Positions 13,893 through 21,917 of a DNA stretch of 64,000 nt are shown here, in pieces. The notes below the pieces were generated by a model. That model did not search any database. It worked only from the letters and a program-made list of their open reading frames with translations, and was not told the DNA's origin. Made by a program: the position numbers and the translations under genes. Source of the stretch: Acidimicrobiia bacterium (GTDB taxonomy: Bacteria; Actinomycetota; Acidimicrobiia; Spongiisociales; ZC4RG35). The stretch spans positions 62,001 through 126,000 of the forward strand of contig BPGJ01000004.1 of assembly GCA_026002975.1 (NCBI GenBank), in the 5' to 3' direction. Position 1 is the stretch's first letter, and every line of letters starts with the position of its first letter.

Positions 13893-15236
13893 CCGGCGGC
13901 GAGCCGGCGAACCGCCGCCCGATCCACCTTTTCCAGCGTGGACCGGGGCAGCTCGTCGACCTTCACCCATCGGCGGGGGATCTGATGGCCGGCCAGTCGG
14001 CCTCGTAGACCGGCCTGATCTCTCGGGGTCGGCGGTGCCCACGTAGACCGCGACCAGCACCTCCCCCCATTCCGGATCAGGGACCCCGACGACGGCGGCT
14101 TCCTCCACGCCGGGTAGCTGCATCACGGCACGTTCCACCTCCCCCGGGTCGACGTTCTCGCCGCCGGTCACCACGATGTCGTCGATCCGTCCCAACACGT
14201 GGAGCCGCCCCTCCGGGTCGAGCTCGCCGCGGTCCCGGGTGTGCAACCACCCGTCCGGACCGACGGTCGGGCCATCCACGTACCCGGGAGAGACCATCGG
14301 ACCTCTCACCTCGATCAGGCCGCTTCCGCCGATCCGCACCTGCGCACCGGGGAGGGGAACCAGCCTCTGGTCTGCTCTGCCGGCCTCGTCGAGGGGTGCG
14401 GTCGCCACCTGCGAGCAGGTTTCGGTCATGCCGTAGGTGGTGAGGAGAGGGAACCCCACCCTCGCTGCCCTGGCGAGCAGCCCAACGTCGGTGGGGCCTC
14501 CTCCCACCAGCGCCGCCCGGAGCGACGGGTAGGGCCCGGGGTCGGCGTCGAGGAGCCTGACCACCATGGTGGGCACCAACGAGGCCAACGTCGCAGACCG
14601 GAGGGCTTCCGCCACCCGGCGGACGTCGAAACCGTCCATCAGGTAGACCCTGCCACCCTGGCGGAGAGAGCGGAACACCACCTGCAACCCTCCGACATGG
14701 CAGAGAGGCAGTACCGCCAGCCAGCAGTCGCCCGCCGTGTTCCGCAGGTGGGCTGCCGAAGCGGCGACCGACGCCTCCAGGTTGCCCCAGGTCAGGCGCA
14801 CACCCCGGGCGGGTCCCGACGTCCCCGACGTGAACACCACCGCCCACGTCTCCTCCGGGGAGGGGACCCGGGGGGGCACCGGCGCACCGTCCAGATCCGC
14901 GAAAGCCACCCTGCTCACACCCAGGTCGGGGCCACCGACCATCGCCTCGACCTCCGCCACCGCGATACGGCGGCGCGCCTCGGCGACGGGGAGCCGGGGA
15001 TCGATAGGCACCACGGTCCGTCCCGCCCGGCCCGCCGCCAACAGCGCGAGGACGGTTTCGGGGCGGTTGAGGGCCCACACCCCCACCGGTCCCGACCCGG
15101 ATACCAGCCCGCCGGCGGCCCGGGCCACCCTGTCGTCCACCTCCCGGAAAGCGAGCCGGCCCCCGTCCCATTCGAGGAACACGTCATCCGGGCGGTCTCG
15201 GGCCGCGGCAGCCAACCAGTCGTCCATGGGCTTCAT
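13878..15236 (-). CDS. menE: o-Succinylbenzoate-CoA ligase MenE (frameshifted near the 3' end)
   Basis: Acyl-adenylate-forming enzyme that activates o-succinylbenzoate with CoA in menaquinone synthesis. Core motifs VVFTSGTSGPARGV (phosphate loop), TYGMTETCSQ and GRIDDIVVTGGENVDPGEVE are present in order. Around 14025-14028 the frame breaks at a run of four G (C on the coding strand). Removing one base gives TADPRDQAGLRGRLAGHQ and then PRSTLEKVDRAAVRRL, which carries the A10 lysine, ending at a stop at 13878. The repaired protein is about 450 residues, the normal size. ATG at 15236 has GGAGGGG upstream. It diverges from menB, with only 14 bases between the two starts. Confidence 0.88.
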
Positions 15237-15242
15237 TACAGT
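15237..15242 (+). promoter_or_regulatory. -10 element of menB (TACAGT)
   Basis: TACAGT ends eight bases before the GTG at 15251 and starts directly beside the menE ATG, so the menB promoter lies over the 5' end of menE. Confidence 0.5.
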
Positions 15243-15250
15243 CCCCCTCC

Positions 15251-16150
15251 GTGGTATCGGAGCTGTTCGACCCCGCCGTATGGGTGGAGGTGCCCGGGTT
15301 TTCCTTCACCGACATCACCTATCACCGCGCGAGAGACATAGGCGCGGTGCGGGTGGCTTTCAACCGTCCGGAGGTCCGAAACGCCTTCCGTCCCCACACG
15401 GTGGACGAGCTGTACGAAGCGTTGGACCATGCCCGACGGAGCATCGACGTGGGATGTGTGCTGCTCACCGGCAACGGGCCCTCACCCAAGGACGGGGGTT
15501 GGGCGTTCTGTTCGGGCGGCGACCAGCGGATCCGAGGCAGGGACGGGTATCGGTACGCGGCGGGGGAAGGGCCGGAGACGATCGATCCGGGCCGGGCGGG
15601 ACGCCTCCACATACTCGAGGTCCAACGTCTGATCCGGTTCATGCCCAAGGTGGTGATCGCAGTGGTTCCCGGATGGGCGGTGGGGGGTGGTCACAGCCTC
15701 CACGTGGTGTGCGACCTGACGATCGCCAGCCGTGAGCACGCCCGGTTCAAGCAGACCGACCCCGACGTGGCTTCCTACGACGCCGGCTACGGCTCCGCCT
15801 ACCTGGCCCGGATCGTCGGGCAGAAGCGGGCCAGGGAGATCTTCTTCCTGGGTCGGGAGTACGACGCCGAGGAGGCACACCGGATGGGGATGGTCAACGC
15901 GGTGGTGCCCCACCAGGACCTGGAGCGGGTGGCGCTGGAGTGGGCCGAGACGATCTGCTCCAAGTCGCCGATGGCCCAGCGGATGCTCAAGTTCGCGTTC
16001 AACCTGGTGGACGACGGTCTGGTGGGTCAGCAGATCTTCGCCGGTGAGGCGACCCGGCTCGGCTACATGACCGAAGAGGCGGCGGAGGGGAGGGACGCCT
16101 TCCTGGAGAAGCGCCGACCGGACTTCTCGAGATTCCCCTGGTACTACTGA
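15251..16150 (+). CDS. menB: 1,4-Dihydroxy-2-naphthoyl-CoA synthase
   Basis: Crotonase-fold enzyme that cyclises o-succinylbenzoyl-CoA in menaquinone synthesis. The 299-residue protein contains VLLTGNGPSPKDGGWAFCSG, GDQRIRGRDGY, RAGRLHILEVQRLIRFMPK and AGEATRLGYMTEEAAEGRDA, near-identical to the mycobacterial enzyme as I remember it, so the assignment is strong. GTG at 15251 fits both the N-terminal match (FDPAVWVEVPGF) and a -10 hexamer eight bases upstream. menA follows two bases after its stop, so menB and menA form an operon. Confidence 0.96.
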   Translation: MVSELFDPAVWVEVPGFSFTDITYHRARDIGAVRVAFNRPEVRNAFRPHTVDELYEALDHARRSIDVGCVLLTGNGPSPKDGGWAFCSGGDQRIRGRDGYRYAAGEGPETIDPGRAGRLHILEVQRLIRFMPKVVIAVVPGWAVGGGHSLHVVCDLTIASREHARFKQTDPDVASYDAGYGSAYLARIVGQKRAREIFFLGREYDAEEAHRMGMVNAVVPHQDLERVALEWAETICSKSPMAQRMLKFAFNLVDDGLVGQQIFAGEATRLGYMTEEAAEGRDAFLEKRRPDFSRFPWYY

Positions 16151-16151
16151 G

Positions 16152-17036
16152 GTGGCCGGCTGGTCGGTATGGCTGGAGGCGGCTCGTCCCCGGACCTTGC
16201 CGGCGGCGGCGAGCCCGGTGCTGGTGGCCGGAGGGTTGGCGATCCACGACGGGGTGTTCCGGTTCGACGCCTTCTGGTGGGCCCTTCTGGGAGCGGTGGC
16301 CATCCAGGTGGCAGCCAACTTCGCCAACGACGTGTCCGACGCCGTTCGGGGAGCCGACCGTCCCGAGCGGGTCGGGCCCCGCCGGCTGGTGGCGGCCGGT
16401 CTGATCCCTCACCCAGGAGCATGTGGGCGGGCGTGCTGGCGGCCGTGGCGGTGGCCGTCGTCGCGGGAGTCGCGCTGACCCTGATCGCCGGCTGGGTGGT
16501 CGTGGCGATCGGGGTCGTGTCCTCGCCGCCGATGCTCACCTACGTGGGCGGTCCCGCCCCATATGGCTACCGAGGCTGGGGGGAGGTCTCGGTGTTCGTG
16601 TTCTTCGGTCTGGTGGCCACGGTGGGAGCCCGCTACGTCCACGATCGGTCGGCTCCGCTCGACGCGTGGCTCGCCGGCGGGGTGATGGGCTGTTTCGCCG
16701 CCGCGATCCTGGTGGTCAACAATCTCCGTGACCTCGCCACCGACCGTGCAAGCGGAAAACGGACCCTGGCCGTAATCCTCGGACCGGCGGCCACCCGTCG
16801 CCTGTACGCAGGGCTGCTGGCGACCGCTTATCTGGGTGTGATCGCTGGGGTCGTACTCCGGGTCTTCCCCGCTGCGGTCGGCCTGACCGTGTTCACCCTG
16901 CCCCGTCGCCGTGCTGCTGATACGGCGGGTCTGGTCGGCGGGATCGCCGGCAGAGCTGATTCCGGCGCTAGCGGGAACCGCCCGCCTTCAGCTCCTCGCC
17001 GCCGTCTGCATGGCGGTTGCGCTGGTCGTGGGATGA
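16152..17036 (+). CDS. menA: 1,4-Dihydroxy-2-naphthoate polyprenyltransferase MenA (two frameshifts)
   Basis: UbiA-family membrane prenyltransferase that attaches the isoprenoid tail to dihydroxynaphthoate. GTG at 16152 opens MAGWSVWLEAARPRTLPAAA, and the first aspartate-rich motif NFANDVSDAVRGAD follows. The frame changes near 16405-16413 to read MWAGVLAAVAVAVVAG and the second motif NNLRDLATDRASGKRTL, then changes again at the C-run 16901-16904 to finish PVAVLLIRRVWSAGSPAELI, ending ALVVG at 17036. With both repaired, the protein is about 294 residues with some eight to nine membrane helices, as expected. Function secure; the breaks are probably sequence errors. Confidence 0.88.
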
Positions 17037-17655
17037 GACCAGCGGGAACTCCACCCCGAGATATGTCAGGACCGCCGCCTTGCAGTCTTCCCGATACGCC
17101 GCGTGGGTGGGTCTCCAGTCCGGCTCTTGGAGCCACCGCAGGAACAGCCCGTCGACTATCGCCCTGACCACCCGGGAGGCGACGTCGGGTCGGTCGGTCC
17201 GGAAGGCGCCTTCGTCCACCCCGGAGGCGATGATGCGGGCGTAGGTGGTTTCGACGATAGACCGGAAGGCGTCCCGGAGCGCCACGAACTCGGGAGCGGC
17301 GTCGGTCTGTCCCAGCAGGTCGAGGTACACCCGGTAGAACCTCCGGTTGGCCTCCGGGTCGGAGAACACCACGTCGATCATCGCCAGCAGGCGCTCCACC
17401 GGGTCGTCCACCCGGGCGGTTGCTCGTTCGATGCGGCGGGCGGTGCGGGTGAGTGCCCACCGCATCGTCTCGACCAGCAGCCGCTCCTTCGAGCCGAAGT
17501 GATAGAGCAGCAGCGCCTTGCTCACCCCTGCCCGCCGGGCCAACTCCCGTCAACGAGACCCGATGGACCCCCTGCTCGCCGATGGCCCGGTACGTGGTCC
17601 GGATCAGCTCCTCCTGTCGGGTCGACCAGTCGCCCGGCCCGATCGTTTGCTTCAC
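16968..17655 (-). CDS. TetR-family transcriptional regulator (one frameshift)
   Basis: Repressor-type regulator of about 228 residues. The N-terminal helix-turn-helix is split by a frameshift at 17545-17548: GTG at 17655 starts VKQTIGPGDWSTRQEEL and reaches GVHRVSLT, and the other frame continues ELARRAGVSKALLLYHFGSK, the classic TetR recognition region. The C-terminal ligand-binding domain is intact to the stop at 16968, overlapping the menA tail by 69 bases. Its start overlaps the alpha/beta hydrolase stop (GTGA), so the two form an operon, and a perfect palindrome at the operon promoter is the likely binding site. The inducer would be a substrate or product of the hydrolase. Confidence 0.85.
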
Positions 17656-18512
17656 AGCGCCTCCAGGAAGGCGGCCGTCTCGGCGATCAGCCGGTCGGGC
17701 GCGGTTCGCTGGGGTTGGTGTCCCGCATCCGTCCAGCAGCACCACTACCCGGGCGCCCGGCACCCGGCTGCGGATGGCCTCCACCTGGGCGAGGGTGCCG
17801 TATTCGGTCGTCTCGGGACTGGATCACCAGGACCGGCCACCCGTATGCCGTCGAGATACGACTCGACGCTCCAGCCGGACGAAGCCGGGATGGAGCCACG
17901 TGTCGGCCCACCCCCGGAACGCGCCGTCGGGGTCGTCGTGGTGGCGGGCCAGCCGGCCCCGCAGGTCTCCCTTCTCGTACTCGTCGACCGCCCGCCGAAT
18001 CGACGCCAAGCCCTCGGGCTCGCCGCCGAACACGTGGGCTGCCACGCTCACCCACCCCCCGAAGCCGCGGGTCGTCGTGGGCGCCGGCGTAGCACAGCGC
18101 CACCGTCGCGCCGTCGGAGTGGCCCCACAGGACGAAGTCCTCCAACCCGAGCCGGTCGACCAGGACCGGCAGCCGTCGGGTGGCCTCCTCCTCCATGTGG
18201 TCCAGCGGCCAGGGAAGGGGCCGGGGGCGACGAGCGGGCCGTAGCCCCACCTGGAGTAGACCAGCGCACCCCAGCCGGCGGCCTCCCGCCATCCGGTCGG
18301 GAAAGTCCCGCCAGGTGGAGGCCGAACCCGAGCCCCTCGTGGAGGAACACCAGGGTGGGAGCCCGACCCGGCGGGGGTCCGATCCAGCGGTATTCGACCT
18401 CGATCCCGTCGAGGGCGCACCCCTTTCGTCGGTCACTGGCGCAGTTCGAATCGCTGGATGTTTCCGGCGGTCGTTCACGATCCTCATCATCCTCGACTGG
18501 GTGAGCGGGCAC
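17652..18512 (-). pseudogene. Alpha/beta hydrolase broken by at least seven frameshifts (probable sequence errors)
   Basis: Read across frames, this is one alpha/beta hydrolase of about 285 residues: VEYRWIGPPPGRAPTLVFLH with the oxyanion-type HEGLG, then STWRDFPDR, GALVYSRWGYG, the nucleophile elbow LWGHSDGATVALCYAG, WVSVAAHVFGGEPEG, WPVLVIQSRDDEYGTL with the acid, and GCGHQPQRTAP with the catalytic histidine. Frame changes fall near 18328, 18290, 18228, 18057 (a run of six), 17873, 17842, 17810 and 17722. No in-frame stop interrupts the correct reading, and codon use stays typical, so errors are likelier than decay. The stop overlaps the TetR start. The start is uncertain: GTG at 18512, or ATG at 18573 with another indel. 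Confidence 0.75.
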
Positions 18513-18579
18513 CGGTGACTCCAGCCTGCCGGGGTGTGCCCAGACCTGCCCGACGGGTCCGGAAGTCGATCATGGCCGG

Positions 18580-18585
18580 AGTCTA
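18580..18585 (-). promoter_or_regulatory. -10 element of the hydrolase-TetR operon (TAGACT)
   Basis: TAGACT on the minus strand lies six bases before an ATG at 18573. A CTGACC hexamer inside the adjacent palindrome could serve as -35 with an 18-base spacer. Confidence 0.5.
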
Positions 18586-18590
18586 GCACG

Positions 18591-18612
18591 TTCCTGACCG
18601 ATCGGTCAGGAA
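18591..18612. promoter_or_regulatory. Perfect 22-bp palindrome, probable TetR operator
   Basis: TTCCTGACCGA is followed immediately by its exact reverse complement. It lies directly upstream of the -10 of the hydrolase-TetR operon. The core TGACCGATCGGTCA is typical of TetR-family operators. Binding by the TetR protein at 16968-17655 would block its own operon; that link is inference from position. Confidence 0.75.
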
Positions 18613-18630
18613 ACCCCGCGGGGTTTTTTT
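18611..18630 (+). terminator. Short hairpin with T-run (candidate terminator)
   Basis: AAACCC, loop CGCG, GGGTTT, then four more T on the plus strand. Both flanking genes read on the minus strand, where the hairpin is followed by only a short T-run, so it may act weakly to separate the DUF3105 gene from the hydrolase operon. Candidate only. Confidence 0.35.
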
Positions 18631-19202
18631 CAGCCGGCGTGGTGATCGATCCCTTCGTAGAGGGAGATGAAGGTTTCGATCTCCGAGACGACGTCGTCGG
18701 TCAGCTCGTCGAAGTAGTAGACCCGGGTCCAGGCGACCGCCGCGCCCCGGTGGGGGTTTCCGTCGGGATCCACGATCCCCTGGTAGGGGGTCACCACCAC
18801 CCTGCCCTCGGCGAACCGTCTCAGCCCGTCCACGAATTCGGGGCAGCCGTCGGGACAGTCGTAGGTGATCACGATCCCGCCGTCTTCCAGGTTGTGGACC
18901 CACAGCTCGGGAGGTAGGGGCTCCTCGGCGACGATCCCCCACTGGGCGAGGAGCCCGACGTGGGGACCCGACGAGGGGGGGCTGGAGTTGTAGGGGACGT
19001 GCGGGTCGGACACCGAGGCGATGTGCTGGTTGCCCATCGACGGGAACTCGATTCCCGGCGGAGGAGGGTCGAACACCACCAGAGCGACCACCCCGGCCAG
19101 CAGGGCCAGCCCGACGGCCGGGCCGACCCAGCGCCGCTTCTTCGGTTCGGCGACCGGAGCGGCGGTCCGGGAAGGGGACGCGGTGCGTTTGGGGCGGGCC
19201 AT
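18630..19202 (-). CDS. DUF3105 membrane-anchored protein
   Basis: Protein of 190 residues with a basic, Ala/Pro-rich cytoplasmic N terminus, one membrane helix (about residues 42-61, VGPAVGLALLAGVVALVVF) and an extracytoplasmic DUF3105 domain. The domain signature is clear: VPYNSSPPSSGPHVG, then VHNLEDGGIVITYDCPDGC. In most family members the residue pair after HNLE is HG; here it is DG. The function of the family is unknown. ATG at 19202 follows a TAGCCT hexamer. It lies just downstream of the DosR-like gene on the same strand, but there is no evidence that it is controlled with it. Confidence 0.82.
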   Translation of the reverse strand: MARPKRTASPSRTAAPVAEPKKRRWVGPAVGLALLAGVVALVVFDPPPPGIEFPSMGNQHIASVSDPHVPYNSSPPSSGPHVGLLAQWGIVAEEPLPPELWVHNLEDGGIVITYDCPDGCPEFVDGLRRFAEGRVVVTPYQGIVDPDGNPHRGAAVAWTRVYYFDELTDDVVSEIETFISLYEGIDHHAG

Positions 19203-19212
19203 CGCCTGGCGC

Positions 19213-19218
19213 AGGCTA
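19213..19218 (-). promoter_or_regulatory. -10 element of the DUF3105 gene (TAGCCT)
   Basis: TAGCCT on the minus strand ends ten bases before the ATG at 19202, consistent with a very short or absent leader. Confidence 0.45.
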
Positions 19219-19231
19219 CCAGCCGGCGGGT

Positions 19232-19915
19232 TCAACCACCCTGGGGCCACTCCTCGGGCGGGTACCGTTCCTGACGGCGTTCCTCCAGGCGAGCCATGTA
19301 CGCGGCGGCCTCCGAACGGCGGTGCATACCCAGTTTGGCCAGCAGATTGGAGACGTAGTTCTTGACCGTCTTCTCCGCCAGGTACATCTCTTCGGCGATC
19401 TCCCGGTTGGTCTTCCCCTGGGCGATGTGCTCGAGGATGGTGCGCTCCTGGGGGGACAGACGAGCCAGGAGGGGGTCGTCGGGTTCTTCACCCCGCAATC
19501 TGCGGAACAGCCGCTCGGTCATCTCGGGATCCAACAGCGACTCGCCGTTCCCCACCCGCCGGATCGAGTCGAGCAGCTCGGTTCCCCGGATCCGCTTCAG
19601 CACGTACCCCGAAGCCCCCGCCATGATCGCCGACAGCAGCGCCTCCTCGTCGGCGAAGGAGGTCAGCATCAGCACCCTGGTGTCGGGGAACCGGGCCCGG
19701 ATCTCGCGGCATGCCTCCACCCCCGAGGTGTCGGGGAGTCTGACGTCGAGGACGACCACGTCGGGATCGTCGAACCCGACCCGGCGTACCGCGTCGGCCG
19801 CGGTGCCGGCCTCTCCCACCACCTCCAGATCGTCGGTGGCGTCGATCATCGCCTTCAGTCCTTGCCGCACCACCTCGTGGTCGTCGACCAGCAGCACCCG
19901 GATCTTGCGGGACAT
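19232..19915 (-). CDS. devR: DosR/DevR-like NarL-family response regulator
   Basis: Response regulator of 227 residues: receiver domain at 4-122 with the acidic pocket LVDDHE, phospho-acceptor Asp57 in VVVLDVRLPD and Lys107 in YVLKRI, then a LuxR-type helix-turn-helix at about 152-215. The recognition region YLAEKTVKNYVSNLLAKLGM is nearly the same as in mycobacterial DosR. The DNA-contacting residues reported there (K179, K182, N183) correspond to K182, K185 and N186 here. DosR activates genes for hypoxic and nitric-oxide survival through GGGACN4GTCCC-like boxes, and such a box lies at 23381. It diverges from its probable kinase; both starts appear leaderless. The match in the recognition helix makes the DosR assignment stronger than a generic NarL call. 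Confidence 0.88.
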   Translation of the reverse strand: MSRKIRVLLVDDHEVVRQGLKAMIDATDDLEVVGEAGTAADAVRRVGFDDPDVVVLDVRLPDTSGVEACREIRARFPDTRVLMLTSFADEEALLSAIMAGASGYVLKRIRGTELLDSIRRVGNGESLLDPEMTERLFRRLRGEEPDDPLLARLSPQERTILEHIAQGKTNREIAEEMYLAEKTVKNYVSNLLAKLGMHRRSEAAAYMARLEERRQERYPPEEWPQGG

Positions 19916-19922
19916 CGGGCTC

Positions 19923-19928
19923 AGCCTA
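19923..19928 (-). promoter_or_regulatory. -10 element of devR (TAGGCT)
   Basis: TAGGCT on the minus strand ends seven bases before the ATG at 19915. The whole devR-devS intergenic region is only 35 bases. Confidence 0.55.
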
Positions 19929-19935
19929 CCGGCGG

Positions 19936-19941
19936 TAGCCT
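19936..19941 (+). promoter_or_regulatory. -10 element of devS (TAGCCT)
   Basis: TAGCCT ends nine bases before the GTG at 19951, which fixes that start and implies a leaderless mRNA. Confidence 0.55.
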
Positions 19942-19950
19942 TGGGGGCAG

Positions 19951-21057
19951 GTGTCCACCACGCCCGACTTGTCCCTGGTCGGCCTGGTCGAGGCGGCAGC
20001 CGCGGTGGCGGGGCAACCCGACCTCCGGGCCGTGCTCTCGACCACGGTCGAGATGGCCCGCCGGACCACCGGCGCGAGGTACGCCGCGCTGGGGGTGATC
20101 GGAGAGCACGGCGGGTTGAGCGACTTCGTGTACGTGGGGATCGACCCGGAGCAGGCAGCCCGGATCGGGTCCCTGCCTGCCGGGAAAGGGGTCCTCGGGA
20201 CCCTGATCAGGGATCCCCGTCCGATCCGCCTCGACCGGGTGTCGGACCATCCCGATTCGGTCGGGTTCCCGCCCCATCACCCGGTCATGGAGACCTTCCT
20301 TGGGGTTCCCGTCCGGGTGGGCAACAGCGTGTACGGGAACCTCTACCTGTGTGACAAGGAGGGCGGTTTCACCGAGGAGGACGAAACCCAGGTTCTGGCG
20401 TTGGCGGCCATCGCGGGAGCGGCGATCTCGAACGCCAAACTGAACGAACGGCTTCGCCGACTCGCCCTGGTCGAGGACCGGGAACGCATCGCCCGGGACA
20501 TCCACGACGGCGTGATCCAGGATCTCTTCGCCCTGGGCTTGGGACTTCAGGCCCTGGCCGCCACCCTGGACGAACCCGAGGCGGTCGCAAAGCTCGACCA
20601 GGCGGTCGATCGCCTCGACGAGGTGATCGCCACCCTTCGCAACCTGATCTTCGACCTGCGCTCCCTGGACAGCACCCGGGCCGAGCCGAGGGGGGCGTTC
20701 CGTCGAATGGCGGAGCGTCTGGCGGCAGGTAGGGACGTCGACCTCCAACTCTCGATCGGTGAGCTGGGCGAACTACCCCCCGACGTACTCGACGACGCGC
20801 TGCTGATCGCTCGGGAGGCCCTGTCCAACGCCCTCCGTCACGGCCGGCCCGACACGGTGACCCTCCAAGTGGACCGGAGGGACTCGATCCTCACCCTGAG
20901 GATCGAGGACGACGGAGCGGGGTTCGACCCGTCCACCGCCCCGCGGGGGATGGGTTTGGCCAACATGGAGGAGAGGGCGGCTCGAACCGGTGGGGAGCTC
21001 AGGGTGGAGTCGTCACCGGGGGCGGGGACCCGCCTGCTCGCCCTCCTTCGCATCTAG
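19951..21057 (+). CDS. devS: DosS/DevS-like GAF sensor histidine kinase
   Basis: Soluble sensor kinase of 368 residues: one GAF domain (about 25-162), a HisKA_3 dimerisation helix with phospho-acceptor His185 in ARDIHDGVIQ, and a C-terminal ATPase with NALRHGRPD and GAGFDPS. The GAF sequence follows mycobacterial DosS closely. In GFPPHHPVM, His110 aligns with the haem ligand H149, and Tyr132 in YGNLYLCDK aligns with distal Y171, at the same 22-residue spacing. It should therefore bind haem and sense oxygen, NO or CO. Unlike DosS it has one GAF domain, not two. It diverges from devR with 35 bases between. Confidence 0.87.
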   Translation: MSTTPDLSLVGLVEAAAAVAGQPDLRAVLSTTVEMARRTTGARYAALGVIGEHGGLSDFVYVGIDPEQAARIGSLPAGKGVLGTLIRDPRPIRLDRVSDHPDSVGFPPHHPVMETFLGVPVRVGNSVYGNLYLCDKEGGFTEEDETQVLALAAIAGAAISNAKLNERLRRLALVEDRERIARDIHDGVIQDLFALGLGLQALAATLDEPEAVAKLDQAVDRLDEVIATLRNLIFDLRSLDSTRAEPRGAFRRMAERLAAGRDVDLQLSIGELGELPPDVLDDALLIAREALSNALRHGRPDTVTLQVDRRDSILTLRIEDDGAGFDPSTAPRGMGLANMEERAARTGGELRVESSPGAGTRLLALLRI

Positions 21058-21486
21058 GGTGGTCTCCAGGGCCTCCACCAGCCTCTCCATCAGGTTGCGC
21101 ACCGTGGCTTCGGCGACCCTGTGCAGCGCGAGCCGATCCAGGACTTGTCCGACCGCGGCGAGGGGAGGCCGGTAGGAACCGAGGAAGGTGAGCTTGGTGC
21201 GGCGGGTCCCCACCTCGTCCAACACCACCTCCGCCTCCATCCGGGGAAACAGGCGGGATCCTCCGGCCGCCTTCCAGCTCAAAGGGATGGCGACCGACCC
21301 GTTGGACCGGAGCGGCTCGCCGACCTCCAGTTCGACGCCGACCGCCGGCACCCCGGGGCCGATCGCCAGCCTCTCCCCTCGCCGGTAGGCCGCGCGGGCC
21401 CACACCTCGAGGCGGTCCGACCCGGTGAGGGCGTCGAGCACCTCCTCGAGGGGGAGGTCTATCTCGACACTGTTCTGGACGAACAC
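21013..21486 (-). CDS. SRPBCC-family (START-like) protein
   Basis: Protein of 157 residues with the helix-grip fold seen in polyketide cyclases and Coq10-type lipid binders: VQNSVEIDLPLEEVLDALTG at the N terminus, a run of beta strands, and a long C-terminal helix from about residue 118. No catalytic residue can be assigned; binding of a hydrophobic ligand or quinone is the usual role. GTG at 21486 lies eight bases after TAGGTT. A degenerate DevR box is centred about 43 bases before the inferred transcription start, so it may belong to the DosR-like regulon. It overlaps the devS tail by 45 bases. Confidence 0.75.
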   Translation of the reverse strand: MFVQNSVEIDLPLEEVLDALTGSDRLEVWARAAYRRGERLAIGPGVPAVGVELEVGEPLRSNGSVAIPLSWKAAGGSRLFPRMEAEVVLDEVGTRRTKLTFLGSYRPPLAAVGQVLDRLALHRVAEATVRNLMERLVEALETTLDAKEGEQAGPRPR

Positions 21487-21494
21487 GGTTCGCC

Positions 21495-21500
21495 AACCTA
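21495..21500 (-). promoter_or_regulatory. -10 element of the SRPBCC gene (TAGGTT)
   Basis: TAGGTT on the minus strand ends eight bases before the GTG at 21486, placing the transcription start at or next to the start codon. Confidence 0.45.
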
Positions 21501-21523
21501 TGGTCGCCCCGACCCGAGGCCAA

Positions 21524-21537
21524 GGGCCGAAGGTCCT
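21524..21537. promoter_or_regulatory. Degenerate DevR-box-like site before the SRPBCC gene
   Basis: GGGCCGAAGGTCCT matches the DevR pattern GGGnCn4GnCCC except at the last base. It is centred about 43 bases upstream of the inferred start of the SRPBCC transcript, the position DevR uses to activate. Twelve of its bases (GCCGAAGGTCCT) recur at 23361-23372. Confidence 0.45.
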
Positions 21538-21904
21538 ATCCCTCGAGCGCCCACAGCAGGTCCTTGATCGAGAGGATCCCCAGGAGCCGGTCGCCGTCGA
21601 CCACCGGCAGATGCCGGTAGCCGGTGGCGAGGAGCCACTCGGCCGCCTCCTCGACGTCGGCGTCCGGGGACAGGCGGTCCGGGTCAGGGGTCATCCACTC
21701 CCTCACCTTGGCCGAGGTAGGGTCGGCACCGGCCGCGGCCGCCCGCACCAGGTCCCGGTCGGTGAGTATCCCCACCAGTTTCCCACCATCCACCACCCCG
21801 ATCGACCCGATGTGCTCGTCGATCATCACCCGGGCGGCCTCCTCGAGGGTGAGGTCGGGACCTCCCACCGTTGCGGAGCCACCCACCAGTTCCCTCACCT
21901 GCAT
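21536..21904 (-). CDS. Two-CBS-domain protein (HRP1-like)
   Basis: A 122-residue protein made of two CBS domains (about 1-60 and 66-122), with the paired motifs HIGSIGVVDGGKLVGILTDRD and YRHLPVVDGDRLLGILSIKD. CBS pairs bind adenine nucleotides and act as energy sensors. Size and architecture match hypoxic response protein 1 of the mycobacterial DosR regulon, although the sequence alone cannot prove orthology. The ribosome site AAAGGAGA lies just before ATG at 21904. The gene follows the multicopper oxidase by 13 bases and is probably cotranscribed with it from the DevR-box promoter. Confidence 0.85.
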   Translation of the reverse strand: MQVRELVGGSATVGGPDLTLEEAARVMIDEHIGSIGVVDGGKLVGILTDRDLVRAAAAGADPTSAKVREWMTPDPDRLSPDADVEEAAEWLLATGYRHLPVVDGDRLLGILSIKDLLWALEG

Positions 21905-21917
21905 CCGGTCTCCTTTC

